Below are positions 35,425 to 46,174 of a stretch of 64,000 nucleotides of DNA, piece after piece. Both the position numbers and the translations under genes were made by a program. The notes beneath the pieces are model-generated. The model searched no databases, was not told the DNA's origin, and was given only the letters and a program-made list of their open reading frames with translations. This DNA is from Aquitalea aquatica. GTDB taxonomy: Bacteria; Pseudomonadota; Gammaproteobacteria; Burkholderiales; Chromobacteriaceae. Positions within the stretch are counted from its first letter, which is position 1. Each line of letters starts with the position of its first letter. The stretch covers positions 310,001 to 374,000 of the forward strand of contig NZ_JACERN010000039.1 of NCBI RefSeq assembly GCF_013911085.1. Reading direction: 5' to 3'.

Positions 35425-35490
35425 GTATTGGTGTGATGACTAAATTGTCAGACATCAGGCAGAGACGACTGCCGTCAGGAGGAAGAACAC

Positions 35491-36807
35491 ATGACCGAAC
35501 TCAATATGGACGCATTCTGGATGCCGTTTACGGCTAACCGCCATTTCAAGAGCGCACCGCGCATGCTGGTGAGCGCTGATGGCATGTACTACAAGGACGA
35601 TGCTGGCCGCGACATCATGGATGGCTGTGCCGGCCTGTGGTGTGTGAATGCCGGTCACAATCGCAAGCCGATTGTCGAAGCCATCCAGAAGCAGATCGCC
35701 ACCCTGGATTACGCGCCGCCCTTCCAGATTGGCCATCCCAAGGCTTTCGAGGCCGCGGAAAAGCTGGCAGCCATGGCGCCCAAGGGTTTGTCCAAGGTGT
35801 TCTATGTCAACTCCGGTTCCGAAGCCGCTGACACCGCACTGAAGATGGCGGTGGCCTATCACCGCGTGCGCGGTGATGCGGCCCGCGTCAAGCTGATCGG
35901 CCGTGAGCGTGGTTATCACGGTGTCAACTTCGGTGGTATTTCGGTCGGCGGCATTGCCGGCAACCGCAAGCTGTTCCCGGTGGCCCTGCCGACGGTAGAT
36001 CACCTGCGCAGCACCCACGATCTGGGCCGCAATGCCTTTACCCGTGGTGAGCCGGAATTCGGTGCCGAATTCGCCGACGAGCTGGAAGCGCGCATTACCA
36101 CCCTGCATGACCCGTCGACCATTGCCGCCGTGATTGTCGAGCCGATGGCCGGCTCCACCGGCGTGCTGATTCCGCCCAAGGGCTATCTCAAGCGCTTGCG
36201 TCAGATCTGCGACAAATACGGCATCTTGCTGATTTTTGATGAAGTGATCACCGGTTTTGGTCGTCTGGGTGCGGACTGGGCTGCCAACAAATTCGATGTA
36301 CTGCCCGACATCATCACCTGCGCCAAGGGCCTGTCCAATGGCGTGGTGCCGATGGGCGCGCTGCTGGTCAAGCCGGAAATTCACGATGCCTTCATGGCAG
36401 CGGCGGCTGATCGTGCCATCGAATTCCCGCATGGTTATACCTATTCCGCACACCCGCTGGCCTGCGCGGCCTCCATTGCCACGCTGGACCTGTACCAGGA
36501 AGAGGGCTTGTTCCAGCGTGCCGCCGCCTTGTCCGGCCAGTTCGAAACCAAGGCGCACCAGCTCAAGAGCGTGAAAAACGTCAAGGACATCCGCAACCTG
36601 GGCCTGGTGGCCGGCATTGAACTCGACAGCCGTCCGGGTGCCCCGGGTGCGCGTGGCTTTGATGTCTTCCTCAAGTGCTGGGAAGCCGGTGTGCTGGTGC
36701 GCTTTACTGGCGACATCATCGCCGTATCGCCGCCGCTGATCATCAGCGAAGCTGAAATCGACCGCTTGTTCGCCGTAATTGGCGACGCTATCCAGGCCAC
36801 GGCCTGA
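35491..36807 (+). CDS. bauA: Beta-alanine (omega-amino acid):pyruvate aminotransferase
   Basis: This class III PLP aminotransferase (438 residues) transfers the amino group of beta-alanine or other omega-amino acids to pyruvate, giving malonate semialdehyde and alanine. [20 protein letters not shown] closely resembles the Pseudomonas omega-amino acid aminotransferase. Visible motifs are [23 protein letters not shown], the PLP aspartate in [12 protein letters not shown] and the catalytic lysine near residue 279 in TCAKGLSNG. The start has AGGAGGAA upstream. It is followed after 35 bases by mmsA, which uses its product. Confidence 0.93.
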   Translation: MTELNMDAFWMPFTANRHFKSAPRMLVSADGMYYKDDAGRDIMDGCAGLWCVNAGHNRKPIVEAIQKQIATLDYAPPFQIGHPKAFEAAEKLAAMAPKGLSKVFYVNSGSEAADTALKMAVAYHRVRGDAARVKLIGRERGYHGVNFGGISVGGIAGNRKLFPVALPTVDHLRSTHDLGRNAFTRGEPEFGAEFADELEARITTLHDPSTIAAVIVEPMAGSTGVLIPPKGYLKRLRQICDKYGILLIFDEVITGFGRLGADWAANKFDVLPDIITCAKGLSNGVVPMGALLVKPEIHDAFMAAAADRAIEFPHGYTYSAHPLACAASIATLDLYQEEGLFQRAAALSGQFETKAHQLKSVKNVKDIRNLGLVAGIELDSRPGAPGARGFDVFLKCWEAGVLVRFTGDIIAVSPPLIISEAEIDRLFAVIGDAIQATA

Positions 36808-36842
36808 ACGTATACCTCCAGCAAGAACGGACAGGATTCAAG

Positions 36843-38330
36843 ATGAAAACCATTGCACATTTTATTGGCGGCGAACTGTATCAGGGCCAGAGCGGCCGCG
36901 TGGCCGATGTTTACAATCCGGCGCTGGGCGAAGTGGTGGCCCAGGTTGGTCTGGCCAGTGTGGATGAAGTGAACGCGGCGGTAGCCAATGCTCGCCGCGC
37001 TTTCCCGGCCTGGGCCGAGACCTCGCCGCTGAAGCGCTCGCGGGTGATGTTCAAGTTCAAGGAGCTGCTGGAAGCCAATCAGCGTCAGCTGGCTGAAATC
37101 ATCTCCGCCGAACACGGCAAGGTGGTATCGGATGCGCTGGGCGAGGTGACCCGTGGTCTGGAAGTGGTGGAGTTCGCCTGTGGTATTCCGCAACTGCTCA
37201 AGGGTGAATTCACCGAGCAGGTGGGTACTGGCATCGACAGCCACTCCATGCGCCAGCCGCTGGGGGTGGTGGCCGGTATCACACCGTTCAACTTCCCGGC
37301 CATGGTGCCGCTGTGGATGTTGCCGGTAGCCATTGCCTGCGGTAACTGCTTCATTCTGAAACCGTCGGAGCGCGATCCGTCGGCCGCTCTGTTCCTGGCC
37401 GATCTGCTGCAGCAGGCCGGCCTGCCGGATGGCGTGTTCAATGTGGTGCATGGTGACAAGCTGGCAGTGGATACACTGTTGACCCACCCGGATGTGGCCG
37501 CCATCAGCTTTGTCGGTTCCACGCCGATTGCCCAGTACATCTATGAAACCGGGGCCCGCCACGGCAAGCGTGTACAGGCACTGGGTGGTGCGAAGAACCA
37601 TATGGTGGTGATGCCGGATGCCGATCTGGATGGCACGGTGGAAGCGCTGATGGGCGCCGGTTACGGTTCGGCCGGCGAACGCTGCATGGCCATTTCGGTT
37701 GCGGTTGCCGTGGGTGATGTCGCGGACAAGCTGGTTGAGCGGCTGAAGGCCCGTGCGGCCACGCTGAAAATCGGCGTGGGTGCCGATGCCGCAGCCGAGA
37801 TGGGCCCGCTGGTAACCCGTCAACATCGCGACAAGGTCAAAGGCTATGTCGACCAGGGTGTGGCCGAAGGCGCAACATTGTTGCTGGACGGGCGCGATTA
37901 TCAGCACCCTGGCCATGAGAACGGTTTCTTCCTCGGCCCCTGCCTGTTTGATCACGTCACTCCGGAAATGACCATCTACAAGGAAGAGATTTTCGGGCCG
38001 GTATTGTCGGTGGTACGCGTACCGGACTTCGATAGCGCGGTGAATCTGATCAATGCCCATCCCTATGCCAATGGCACCGCCATCTTTACCCGCTCCGGTG
38101 GCGCGGCACGCGAGTTCTCGCACCGCATCCAGGTGGGCATGGTCGGCGTGAACGTGCCGATTCCGGTACCGATGGCCTTCCATAGCTTTGGTGGCTGGAA
38201 AGCCTCGCTGTTTGGCGACCATCACATGCATGGTCCGGAAGGGGTGCGTTTCTACACCCGCATGAAGACCATCACCAGCCGCTGGCCGGAAAAACTGACT
38301 GCCGAATTCGTGATGCCCACCATGAAATAA
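36843..38330 (+). CDS. mmsA: CoA-acylating methylmalonate/malonate-semialdehyde dehydrogenase
   Basis: This aldehyde dehydrogenase (495 residues) oxidises malonate or methylmalonate semialdehyde to acetyl- or propionyl-CoA with NAD and CoA. Motifs are [15 protein letters not shown], the cofactor loop [11 protein letters not shown] and the catalytic cysteine near residue 281 in GSAGERCMA. Its position after bauA suggests degradation of beta-alanine to acetyl-CoA. A strong terminator follows, so the two genes form one operon. Confidence 0.95.
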   Translation: MKTIAHFIGGELYQGQSGRVADVYNPALGEVVAQVGLASVDEVNAAVANARRAFPAWAETSPLKRSRVMFKFKELLEANQRQLAEIISAEHGKVVSDALGEVTRGLEVVEFACGIPQLLKGEFTEQVGTGIDSHSMRQPLGVVAGITPFNFPAMVPLWMLPVAIACGNCFILKPSERDPSAALFLADLLQQAGLPDGVFNVVHGDKLAVDTLLTHPDVAAISFVGSTPIAQYIYETGARHGKRVQALGGAKNHMVVMPDADLDGTVEALMGAGYGSAGERCMAISVAVAVGDVADKLVERLKARAATLKIGVGADAAAEMGPLVTRQHRDKVKGYVDQGVAEGATLLLDGRDYQHPGHENGFFLGPCLFDHVTPEMTIYKEEIFGPVLSVVRVPDFDSAVNLINAHPYANGTAIFTRSGGAAREFSHRIQVGMVGVNVPIPVPMAFHSFGGWKASLFGDHHMHGPEGVRFYTRMKTITSRWPEKLTAEFVMPTMK

Positions 38331-38373
38331 GGACGACCCAGAGGCGGAGCCTGCGGGCTACCCATCTCTTTTG

Positions 38374-38398
38374 ACCCGGCCCAAGGCCGGGTTTTTTT
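38374..38398 (+). terminator. Terminator after mmsA
   Basis: An 8 bp stem (ACCCGGCC with GGCCGGGT) with loop CAA is followed by seven T. Confidence 0.92.
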
Positions 38399-38603
38399 AT
38401 GTCTGTTGTGGTCGCGGTACCGCTAGGAATAGCCGGATTTGATGAAATTGAGGGTGTATTCTGAAAGATGCTCCTCTAATTTGAAATATATCCATGGGTA
38501 AACCCCTGTGGCTTGTTACCGGCATCGCGGTAGAATGACGATGTGCTGATATTTAGAGCAGTTGCTTGCTAGAAACACTGCCAACGGGACTAGAGAGAAA
38601 ACC

Positions 38604-40244
38604 ATGGGAAAAAATACCGGAATGAGCTTGCGCGCACGGCTGATCGCCTGGCTATTGCTGGTGGCCTTGCTGATCTGTGCCTTGAGTGGGCTGGCCTTGT
38701 TCAACCAGCGCAATGCCATGTTGCATGACCGACAGGACAAGACGCGCAATCTGACGGAAAGCGCGCTGGGTGTGATCAGCAGCTATGAAGCGCTGGAAGC
38801 CAGTGGCAAGCTGAGTGAGGCACAGGCCAAGCAGATGGCCGCCGCCGCCTTGATGGCCAGTCACTATGACAAGAAAGAATATTTCTTTGGCTACGACCAG
38901 AACTGGAACTACGTCATCCATGGGGCCAAGGCCGCCATGCTGGGTAAAAACGTACAGGGGATGAAAACCCCGACTGGTGTCGATCTGGGGCAGCTGTTCC
39001 AGGAGACGGTCAGCAAGGGAAATGGGCAGGGTTTCGCCGAATATGTGTGGGACAAGCCGGGCTTTGATCAGCCGCAGCCGAAGATTTCCTATTTGATGAC
39101 CAGTGCGCGCTGGCACTGGGTGATTGGTACCGGCATTTACCTGGATGATGTCCACGCCGCTTTCATGCAGCAGCTGTGGCTCACCCTGCTGGAAGTGGCG
39201 GCCATCCTGCTGCTGCTGCTGATTGCCGGGGTGTTCCTGATGCGCAGCATTCTGGGGCAGTTGGGGGCCGACCCCGGCGATACCATGCGCGTGGTGCGCC
39301 GTATCGCCGATGGCCACCTGGATACCGTGGTGCCCTTGCAAGCCGGTGACAAGAGCAGCGTGATGGCTGCGGTGGCCGACATGCAGCAGCACCTGAAGCA
39401 GCTGGTGCGCGAGATTGCCGACGAGGCCGGCCGCTTGTCGCAGATGAGTTCCGACGTGGCGCGCCGCTCCGATGCCGTGGTTAGTGGGTCCGACCGGCAA
39501 AGTGAAGCGGCGGCTGCCATGGCGGCTTCGATCGAGCAGCTTACCGTCAGCATCAATCATATTTCCAGCCATGCCCAGGACGCACGCAACCTGTCGCAAG
39601 AATCAGGCCGCTTGTCACGGGAAGGGGGCGAGGTGATTTCCAGCGCGGTGAGCGAAATGCACCGTATTAATGAATCGGTGGATCAGGCGGCGGTGACCAT
39701 TGCCGATCTGGCCAGCAAGACCCAGACCATCTCCAGCATCATGCAGGTGATCAAGGATATTGCCGACCAGACCAATCTGCTGGCACTTAACGCGGCGATC
39801 GAGGCAGCACGTGCCGGCGAGATGGGCCGTGGCTTTGCCGTGGTGGCCGACGAGGTGCGCAAGCTATCCGAGCGCACTGGGCAGGCTACCCAGGAAATTG
39901 CCGGCATGATCCAGGAAATCCAGACCAGTTCGGACCAGTCGCGTGCCTGTATGGAAGAGGCGGTAGGACGGGTGAAAACCGGTTTGCAACTGGCAGTGCA
40001 GGGCGGCGAGGCCATCTCGCATATTCGCGACAGTGCCACCGGGGTGGTGGACGTGGTGAACGAGATTTCTCATGCGCTGAAAGAGCAGGGCAGTGCCAGT
40101 AATGAAATCGCCCAGCATGTGGAACAGATTGCCCGCAGCGCCAGCAGCAATGCCGCAGAATCCGCCGGTACTTCGCAGGAAGTGCAGGCCATGCATAGCC
40201 TGGCCAGTGATTTGCGCCAGTTGGTGTCGCGCTTCCACGTTTGA
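38604..40244 (+). CDS. Methyl-accepting chemotaxis protein with single Cache sensor
   Basis: This chemoreceptor (546 residues) has a first membrane segment at residues 12-34, a periplasmic single-Cache-2 type domain to about 190 ([14 protein letters not shown], then [15 protein letters not shown]), a second membrane segment at 191-214 and a short HAMP-like linker. A cytoplasmic signalling domain follows with the hairpin tip [20 protein letters not shown]. The frame is open from 38562, but ATG 38604 gives the basic N-terminus and is preceded by AGAGAG. The ligand is unknown. No CheR-binding C-terminal pentapeptide is evident. No chemotaxis operon is next to it. Confidence 0.94.
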   Translation: MGKNTGMSLRARLIAWLLLVALLICALSGLALFNQRNAMLHDRQDKTRNLTESALGVISSYEALEASGKLSEAQAKQMAAAALMASHYDKKEYFFGYDQNWNYVIHGAKAAMLGKNVQGMKTPTGVDLGQLFQETVSKGNGQGFAEYVWDKPGFDQPQPKISYLMTSARWHWVIGTGIYLDDVHAAFMQQLWLTLLEVAAILLLLLIAGVFLMRSILGQLGADPGDTMRVVRRIADGHLDTVVPLQAGDKSSVMAAVADMQQHLKQLVREIADEAGRLSQMSSDVARRSDAVVSGSDRQSEAAAAMAASIEQLTVSINHISSHAQDARNLSQESGRLSREGGEVISSAVSEMHRINESVDQAAVTIADLASKTQTISSIMQVIKDIADQTNLLALNAAIEAARAGEMGRGFAVVADEVRKLSERTGQATQEIAGMIQEIQTSSDQSRACMEEAVGRVKTGLQLAVQGGEAISHIRDSATGVVDVVNEISHALKEQGSASNEIAQHVEQIARSASSNAAESAGTSQEVQAMHSLASDLRQLVSRFHV

Positions 40245-40262
40245 TCTGGCCCCGTGCCAAGG

Positions 40263-40289
40263 AAAAAGCCCTCGGATGAGGGCTTTTTT
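40263..40289. terminator. Bidirectional terminator between the chemoreceptor gene and lnt
   Basis: An 11 bp stem (40263-40273 with 40278-40288) and loop GGAT, with A5 on one side and T6 on the other, between two convergent genes. It can serve both strands. Confidence 0.88.
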
Positions 40290-40290
40290 G

Positions 40291-41805
40291 TTATGCCGCA
40301 GCTTCCGGCGGGCGGCTGCTTTGCCGCCGCTGCCAGGCCCCCAGGCCGATGGCCAGCAGCAGCAGGGCGATGCAGCTGCTGATCACCGGCTGGTTGCCGT
40401 GCTGCATATAGGGAGTTAGGCCCTGATAATCCTGCACCATGCCCTCCAGCACTTGTTGGGTGAAGGGAGCGGCCACGCTGGCAATCTGGCCATCGGGGCG
40501 GATGATGGCGGTCATGCCGGTATTGGTGGCGCGCAGCATGAAGCGGCCGGTTTCCAGCGCCCGCGCCTGTGACAGCTGCAGATGCTGGCTCATGGCCACG
40601 CTTTTGCCAAACCAGGCCAGATTGCTGACATTGGCCAGTATGCCGGCCTGTGCCGCCGGGCCGATCAGCTCTTCGCCAAAGCTGTCTTCATAGCAGATAT
40701 TGAAGGCGATCTTGTGGCCGGCCAGCAGCAGCGGAGCCTGGTTGGCACCGCCACGGCTGAAACCGGACAGCGGCATGTTCATGTACTGGTAAATCCAGCC
40801 GATCAGCGCCGGCAGCGGGATGAACTCGCCAAACGGTACCAGGTGATCCTTGGCGTAATAGGGCTGGGCGCTGTCGGTGAGGGTAACCACTGCGTTCAGG
40901 TAGCCACGGCCATCGTTGGTGCGGCGTGGAATGCCGGTGGCCAGGGCCATGTTCTTGCGGCGGGCATCGCCAGCAATCATGGTCAGATAGCCAGAGGGCA
41001 GATCGTCCAGGAATACCGGCAGCGCGGTTTCCGGCAGGATCATCACATCGGCCTGGGTGCTGGCCACCTGCTGGTAATAAATCTTCAGGGTTTCCTCGAA
41101 GGTAGCCGGGTCCCATTTGATGGCCTGGGCAATATCACCCTGTGCCAGCGCCACGCGGTAGGGCTTGCCTGCCGGGGTCGTCCAGTTGATGGATTGCAGC
41201 CAGAAACCACCACTCCACAGCAGGGTGATGCCGATCACCGCGGCCATGCGCTGCAGGCGGCTGCCAGTGGCGACCAAGACCAGCGCACCGGCGCTGAGAG
41301 CCACCAGCCAGCTGGCCAGATGGATGCCGCCGATGGGAATGAAACCGGACAGCGGGCTTTCCGTTACTTGCGAATAACCGATGGCGCCCCAGGGAAAGCC
41401 GGTCATCACCCAGCTGCGTAGCCATTCGCCCAGCTCCCACAGTGCGGGGAAGGCGAGCAGCCAGCGCACCCAGGGCCGCTGGTCGATGCGCGTGGTCAGC
41501 CAGCAGGCCAGCCCTGGCCAGATGGCCAGATAGGCTGGCAGCAGTAGCACCAGCGGAGCGGCCAGCAGGGCGGGCAGGCCGGCAACATCGTGCAGGCTGT
41601 GGTAGATCCAGTTGAAGTTGCTGGTGTAGGCGGCCACACCCCAGACATAGCCAGTGCGGAAGGCTAGTTGTGGGTTGCGTTGCACCAGTTGTGCCAGCGC
41701 CGCCAGCGACAGTGGCAGCAGACCATACAGCCGGTACGGCGCAAAGCCGTACAGGGTCAGGGCGCCGGCGATGGCGGCGGCAATCAGCACAAACAGGGTG
41801 CGCAT
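40291..41805 (-). CDS. lnt: Apolipoprotein N-acyltransferase
   Basis: Lnt (504 residues) adds the third acyl chain to outer-membrane lipoproteins at the periplasmic face of the inner membrane. An N-terminal multi-helix region (about residues 1-200) precedes a nitrilase-fold domain with the catalytic triad E259 (MILPETALP), K319 (AKDHLVPFGEFIP) and C371 (NICYEDSFGEE). A final membrane helix near the C-terminus is present. It is last in the miaB-ybeZ-ybeY-corC-lnt cluster. Confidence 0.96.
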   Translation of the reverse strand: MRTLFVLIAAAIAGALTLYGFAPYRLYGLLPLSLAALAQLVQRNPQLAFRTGYVWGVAAYTSNFNWIYHSLHDVAGLPALLAAPLVLLLPAYLAIWPGLACWLTTRIDQRPWVRWLLAFPALWELGEWLRSWVMTGFPWGAIGYSQVTESPLSGFIPIGGIHLASWLVALSAGALVLVATGSRLQRMAAVIGITLLWSGGFWLQSINWTTPAGKPYRVALAQGDIAQAIKWDPATFEETLKIYYQQVASTQADVMILPETALPVFLDDLPSGYLTMIAGDARRKNMALATGIPRRTNDGRGYLNAVVTLTDSAQPYYAKDHLVPFGEFIPLPALIGWIYQYMNMPLSGFSRGGANQAPLLLAGHKIAFNICYEDSFGEELIGPAAQAGILANVSNLAWFGKSVAMSQHLQLSQARALETGRFMLRATNTGMTAIIRPDGQIASVAAPFTQQVLEGMVQDYQGLTPYMQHGNQPVISSCIALLLLAIGLGAWQRRQSSRPPEAAA

Positions 41806-41806
41806 G

Positions 41807-42661
41807 TCAGTCGTGGCTGCTCTCGAGGGTATTGGGGTGCAGACGTTCTACCAGCAGGGTTTGCAGGCGGCGGCTGTCAGCACGCAATACGGTGAAGCGT
41901 AGCGAACCGGATTCCACGGTTTCACCACGTTTGGGCAGATGGCCGATCAGCGAAATCACCAGGCCGCCCACGGTATCGACGTCGTCGTCATCGTAGCTGG
42001 TGGCGAAGTATTCGTTGAAGTCAGCCACTTCGGTGAGGGCGTTGACACGATAACGCTGGTCGCGTACCGGCACGATATTGTTGTCGTCTTCTTCGAAGTC
42101 GTATTCGTCTTCGATGTCGCCGACGATCTGTTCGATCACATCCTCGATGGTCACCAGACCGGACACGCCGCCGTATTCGTCCACCACGATGGCCATGTGG
42201 TTGCGGTTGGAGCGAAATTCGCGCAGCAGTACGTCGAGCGGCTTGGATTCCGGCACGAACACGCCAGCGCGCAGCGTGGCGCGCAGATCGAAGGTTTTGG
42301 GCGCATGGAAGTAATGCAGCAGATCCTTGGCCAGCAGAATGCCCAGCACGTCGTCCTTGTTATCGCCGATTACCGGAAAGCGCGAGTGGCCGGTGCGCAG
42401 CACATCCGGCAGCAGGCGCTCGATGGGGTCGTCGATACGGATGACGTCCATCTGGCTGCGCGGAATCATCACGTCGCGGGCGGTCAGGTCACTGACTTCC
42501 AGCACGCCTTCGATCATGGCCAGCGCTTCAGCGTCCAGCAGATTGCGTTCAAAGGCGGAGTGCAACAGGGTAATCAGCTCCTCGCGGTCTTCCGGTTCGC
42601 GCAGGAGCATGGCGGACAAGCGTTCCAACAGGCTGGGCTTGTGTTTACTGGGGTCTTCCAT
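41807..42661 (-). CDS. corC: CorC/YbeX-type CBS-pair protein
   Basis: This 284-residue cytoplasmic protein has an N-terminal acidic region, two CBS domains (about residues 65-190, beginning TARDVMIPRSQMDVIRIDDP, with the linking VVDEYGGVSGLVTIEDV) and a C-terminal CorC/HlyC transporter-associated domain. It lacks the membrane DUF21 domain. Proposed roles are magnesium/cobalt efflux support or ribosome-linked functions, and neither is certain. It starts four bases after ybeY ends and is followed by lnt one base later. Confidence 0.93.
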   Translation of the reverse strand: MEDPSKHKPSLLERLSAMLLREPEDREELITLLHSAFERNLLDAEALAMIEGVLEVSDLTARDVMIPRSQMDVIRIDDPIERLLPDVLRTGHSRFPVIGDNKDDVLGILLAKDLLHYFHAPKTFDLRATLRAGVFVPESKPLDVLLREFRSNRNHMAIVVDEYGGVSGLVTIEDVIEQIVGDIEDEYDFEEDDNNIVPVRDQRYRVNALTEVADFNEYFATSYDDDDVDTVGGLVISLIGHLPKRGETVESGSLRFTVLRADSRRLQTLLVERLHPNTLESSHD

Positions 42662-42665
42662 GGGG

Positions 42666-43172
42666 TTAGCGTTTTTCCTCTAGATAGGGATCGGGATATC
42701 CTAACTTCGCAAGAATGACAGTTTCAAGCGTTTCCATGATTTCCGCTTCTTCGTCATCCTCGTGATCATAACCTTGCAAGTGCAACATGCCGTGCACCAG
42801 CAGGTGGGCATAGTGGGCCATCAGGTCTATGCCTTGCTCGGCGGCTTCTTTTTCCACCACCTCGGTACACAGCACCAGATCGCCAAATAGCGGCAGATCG
42901 GCAATGTTCTCGCCTTCATTCAGCGCAAAAGACAGCACATTGGTGGCGTAGTCCTTGCCGCGGTAGGTGTGGTTGAGGCTGCGGCCTTCTTCACTGCCCA
43001 CCAGCAGGATGCTGACCTGGGCCTGCTGCACATCGGCTTGCAGGGCAGCCTGACAGCAACGGCGGATCAGTTTGGCATCGGGCAGTTGCTGTGCCTGGCT
43101 GCGGTCTTCCAGCGTCAGTTGCAGACGGGCGGCTAGGCGCGTCAGCGGGTTATTTCGCTTGGCTTGTTTCAT
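42666..43172 (-). CDS. ybeY: Endoribonuclease YbeY
   Basis: YbeY (168 residues) is a zinc-dependent single-strand endoribonuclease used in 16S rRNA 3' maturation and ribosome quality control. The metal-binding motif H-x3-H-x5-H is at residues 127, 131 and 137 ([16 protein letters not shown]), and the conserved [12 protein letters not shown] is upstream. Its start overlaps the end of the PhoH-like gene by 23 bases, the usual coupling of this pair. Confidence 0.97.
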   Translation of the reverse strand: MKQAKRNNPLTRLAARLQLTLEDRSQAQQLPDAKLIRRCCQAALQADVQQAQVSILLVGSEEGRSLNHTYRGKDYATNVLSFALNEGENIADLPLFGDLVLCTEVVEKEAAEQGIDLMAHYAHLLVHGMLHLQGYDHEDDEEAEIMETLETVILAKLGYPDPYLEEKR

Positions 43173-44109
43173 CGTTCTTCAATTGATAGTGGTCGTAGGC
43201 ATCGACAATTTTCTGCACCAGTGGATGGCGCACCACGTCTTCGCTCTGGAAATGATGGAAATGGATGCCGCGTACCTGGCCCAGAATCTTTTCCACTTCC
43301 ACCAGCCCGCTTTTCTGGTGGCGCTGCAAGTCGATCTGCGTCACGTCACCGGTAATGACTGCACGCGAGCCAAAGCCGATGCGGGTGAGGAACATCTTCA
43401 TCTGCTCCGGCGTGGTGTTTTGCGCCTCGTCCAGAATGATGAAAGCATTGTTGAGCGTGCGGCCACGCATATAGGCCAGCGGGGCGATTTCGATCAGGTT
43501 CTTCTCGAATAGCCGGGTGACGCGGTCGAAGCCCATCAGGTCGTACAGCGCGTCGTACAGCGGGCGCAGGTAAGGGTCTACCTTCTGCGCCAGATCTCCG
43601 GGCAAAAAACCCAGCTTTTCGCCGGCTTCCACCGCCGGGCGTACCAGCACGATGCGCTTGATGGCATCGCGCTCCATGGCATCCACCGCGCAGGCCACCG
43701 CCAGGTAGGTTTTGCCGGTACCGGCCGGGCCAATGCCGAAGGTAATGTCATGCTGGCTGATGGCCTTGATATAGCCGCTCTGGCGCGGGGTGCGCCCGCG
43801 CAGGTCGCCACGGCGGGTCAGCAGCACCGGCACATCGGCATCCTGCTGCTCGTGCTGGCGTACTTCCACCAGTTCCAGCTGCACGTCGTCGATGGAGATA
43901 TCACGCTTTTCCGCCAGTAGATACAGCCGGGTCAGGCTGTATACCGCCAGATCGGCGTGCTCGCCGCTGCACTTGAAGTGCTCGCCACGGCGCTGGATCT
44001 GTACATCCAGACCGGTTTCGATCTGCTTGAGGTTTTCATCCAGCGGGCCGCACAGGCGGGCCAGCCGTTCATTGTCGACCGGATTGAAACTGAGAGGAGT
44101 GGTATTCAT
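43150..44109 (-). CDS. ybeZ: PhoH-like ATPase (YbeZ)
   Basis: This 319-residue PhoH-family NTPase partners YbeY. The Walker A motif is GPAGTGKT at residues 127-134, Walker B is FIILDEAQN, and an N-terminal KH-like region is present. The frame is open to 44175, but [20 protein letters not shown] at 44109 matches family N-termini. No good ribosome site precedes it, so the start is the least certain part. It likely works in RNA processing with YbeY. Confidence 0.94.
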   Translation of the reverse strand: MNTTPLSFNPVDNERLARLCGPLDENLKQIETGLDVQIQRRGEHFKCSGEHADLAVYSLTRLYLLAEKRDISIDDVQLELVEVRQHEQQDADVPVLLTRRGDLRGRTPRQSGYIKAISQHDITFGIGPAGTGKTYLAVACAVDAMERDAIKRIVLVRPAVEAGEKLGFLPGDLAQKVDPYLRPLYDALYDLMGFDRVTRLFEKNLIEIAPLAYMRGRTLNNAFIILDEAQNTTPEQMKMFLTRIGFGSRAVITGDVTQIDLQRHQKSGLVEVEKILGQVRGIHFHHFQSEDVVRHPLVQKIVDAYDHYQLKNDETSQAK

Positions 44110-44128
44110 CGTGTAGGCGAAAGGTGGT

Positions 44129-44479
44129 TCAGTGGCTGAACAGCAAGGCAAACCAGAAGCTGGCTTCCAGTACAAGCAGCACGCTGGCCAGCAGGGTCAG
44201 CAGCATGAACAGGCCATTGCGCAGGCCGGCCAGGCTGAGCTTGTCCAGCAGATACAGCAGCAGGGCATACAGCGCCAGCGTGCCGCCAATGGCCGCCGGG
44301 CCGATCAGCAGCAACAGCGAGCGGCTACCCCAGCCGCCATTCACGCCGGGCTGACCCAGCAACAGGCTGGGCACGAGTAACAGCGGCAGGATGATGAGGC
44401 AGGCCAAGGCTGCCCGGCGGGCGTGGCGGCTGAGCGGACGGGGCACCAGCAATAGCTGGCTAGCGGAGTTCTGGCTCAC
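44129..44479 (-). CDS. Small integral membrane protein of unknown function
   Basis: I do not recognise this family. The 116-residue protein has a basic N-terminus (RPLSRHARRAALACL) and three clear hydrophobic segments at about residues 25-42, 53-78 and 90-113, with GxxG-rich turns between. Its start overlaps the stop of the YciI-like gene by four bases (ATGA), so it is co-translated with it. It lies inside the miaB-ybeZ cluster, where E. coli has no gene. No catalytic residues are visible. Confidence 0.75.
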   Translation of the reverse strand: MSQNSASQLLLVPRPLSRHARRAALACLIILPLLLVPSLLLGQPGVNGGWGSRSLLLLIGPAAIGGTLALYALLLYLLDKLSLAGLRNGLFMLLTLLASVLLVLEASFWFALLFSH

Positions 44480-44781
44480 GGCGCTGGCTCCTCCGCCGGG
44501 ACGGCCAGCACTTCCAGCCCGGGGGCGGTCATGCTGGGGTGAAATTCGGTGATGTCGTAACGCGCCAGCCCAGCCAGGGCGAACGGGTCCTGTGCCAGCC
44601 TTTGTTGAAGGGCATGGCGATCACCTCTGGCCAGAATAATGCCACCCGTGCGCGGTTCCTTGCGACCGGAGGCGAGAAACAGCCCGTCGGCGTAGCACTG
44701 TTTCAACCACAGCACATGCTGTGCCAGCTGGGCGTCGATCTCTTCCAGCGGGGCGATATAACTGAGTGCAACTATAAACAT
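44476..44781 (-). CDS. YciI-like protein
   Basis: The protein has 101 residues from ATG 44781. It starts MFIVALSYIAPLEEIDAQLA and contains HVLWLKQCYADGLFLASGRK, the usual pattern of the YciI/YCII dimeric ferredoxin-like fold. The histidine in HVLWLK matches the conserved histidine of the family. A longer start at 44832 would overlap miaB by 29 bases. AAAGG eight bases before ATG 44781 favours the shorter form. Function is unknown; some relatives act in dechlorination or peroxide-linked metabolism. Confidence 0.82.
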   Translation of the reverse strand: MFIVALSYIAPLEEIDAQLAQHVLWLKQCYADGLFLASGRKEPRTGGIILARGDRHALQQRLAQDPFALAGLARYDITEFHPSMTAPGLEVLAVPAEEPAP

Positions 44782-44803
44782 GACGGGCCTTTGCGCGGGG
44801 GGT

Positions 44804-46138
44804 TTACGCGGTTTCGTGGGTGAGGATTTCACCCATCAGCGAGTGCGGACGGGCATCGGTAATCACCACGTCTACCATCTGCTTGAGCAGGCGCGGCTGG
44901 CCAACAAAATTCACCACCCGGTTGTTGGCCGTGCGGGCTGCCAGCATGTTCGGGTCTTTCTTGGAGATATTCTCCACCAGCACGCGCTGCACGCTGCCGA
45001 CCATGCTCTGGTTGATGGCATAACCGCGAGCCTCAATGACTTCGTTCAGCGCTTCTAGCCGGCGCACTTTTTCCGTGTGCGGGGTGTCGTCGACCAGATT
45101 GGCGGCCGGCGTGCCAGGGCGGGCGCTGTAGATGAAGACATAGCTGAAGTCGAATTCCAGGTCTTTGACCAGCTTCAGGGTTTGCTCGAAATCCGCTTCG
45201 GTTTCACCCGGGAAGCCGACAATGAAGTCGGATGACAGGCACAGGTCCGGGCGCAGCACGCGCAGCTTGCGGATGATGGACTTGTATTCCAGCCCGGTAT
45301 AGCCGCGCTTCATGGCGGTCAGGATGCGGTCGGAACCGCTTTGTACCGGCAGGTGCAGGTGCGATACCAGCTTGGGCAGCTTGCCGTAGCAGTCGATGAT
45401 GCGCTGGGTGAATTCACGCGGATGGCTGGTGGTAAAGCGCAGTCGCTCCACGCCCGGCATTTCGTGTACGTATTCCAGCAGCAAGGCGAAGTCGGCAATC
45501 TCGCCATCCGCCATCAGGCCGCGATAGGCGTTGACGTTCTGCCCCAGCAAGGTGATTTCCTTCACGCCCTGCTGGGTGAGACCGGCGATTTCGGTCAGCA
45601 CATCTTCAAACGGGCGCGATACTTCCTCACCACGGGTATAAGGCACCACACAGAAGGAACAGTACTTGGAGCAGCCTTCCATGATGGAGACAAAGGCTGC
45701 AGCACCGTCGACCTTGGCCGGCGGGATGTGGTCGAATTTCTCGATCTCGGGGAAGGAAATATCCACCTGGGCCGCGCCGCTGTGCTGGCGGGCGCGGATC
45801 ATCTCCGGCAGGCGGTGCAGGGTTTGCGGGCCGAATACCACATCCACATACGGCGCGCGTTTGACGATGGTATCGCCTTCCTGCGAGGCCACGCAGCCGC
45901 CGACGCCGATGATCAGGTCGGGGCGGGCTTCTTTCAGCGGGCGGATGCGGCCGAGGTCGGAGAATACTTTTTCCTGGGCTTTTTCCCGCACGCTGCAGGT
46001 GTTGAACAGGATGACGTCGGCTTCTTCGGGATTGTCTGTCTTGATCATGCCTTCGGCATCGCCCAGAACGTCGACCATTTTGTCAGAGTCGTATTCGTTC
46101 ATCTGGCAGCCAAAGGTCTTGATGTATACCTTCTTCAT
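44804..46138 (-). CDS. miaB: tRNA-2-methylthio-N6-isopentenyladenosine synthase
   Basis: MiaB (444 residues) is a radical-SAM methylthiotransferase that thiomethylates i6A37 in tRNAs reading UNN codons. The N-terminal cluster cysteines are C11, C48 and C82 ([33 protein letters not shown]). The radical-SAM C-x3-C-x2-C is C156, C160, C163 ([19 protein letters not shown]), and a C-terminal TRAM domain closes the protein. It heads the miaB to lnt cluster. Confidence 0.97.
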   Translation of the reverse strand: MKKVYIKTFGCQMNEYDSDKMVDVLGDAEGMIKTDNPEEADVILFNTCSVREKAQEKVFSDLGRIRPLKEARPDLIIGVGGCVASQEGDTIVKRAPYVDVVFGPQTLHRLPEMIRARQHSGAAQVDISFPEIEKFDHIPPAKVDGAAAFVSIMEGCSKYCSFCVVPYTRGEEVSRPFEDVLTEIAGLTQQGVKEITLLGQNVNAYRGLMADGEIADFALLLEYVHEMPGVERLRFTTSHPREFTQRIIDCYGKLPKLVSHLHLPVQSGSDRILTAMKRGYTGLEYKSIIRKLRVLRPDLCLSSDFIVGFPGETEADFEQTLKLVKDLEFDFSYVFIYSARPGTPAANLVDDTPHTEKVRRLEALNEVIEARGYAINQSMVGSVQRVLVENISKKDPNMLAARTANNRVVNFVGQPRLLKQMVDVVITDARPHSLMGEILTHETA

Positions 46139-46174
46139 TGCTACGCGGATTCCAGCTGGTTCATTGGGTGGGCC

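Noticed and set aside
38499-38536. Possible sigma28 or sigma54 promoter for the first chemoreceptor gene
   Set aside because: TAAA and a GCCGATAA-like box are not at the right spacing, and no TGGC-N-TTGC pair fits. The TTGTTA/TAGAAT pair has only a 12-base spacer.
40582-41421. A 279-codon plus-strand frame opposite lnt
   Set aside because: Lnt on the minus strand has the full catalytic triad; the plus-strand product is a histidine- and glutamine-rich shadow.
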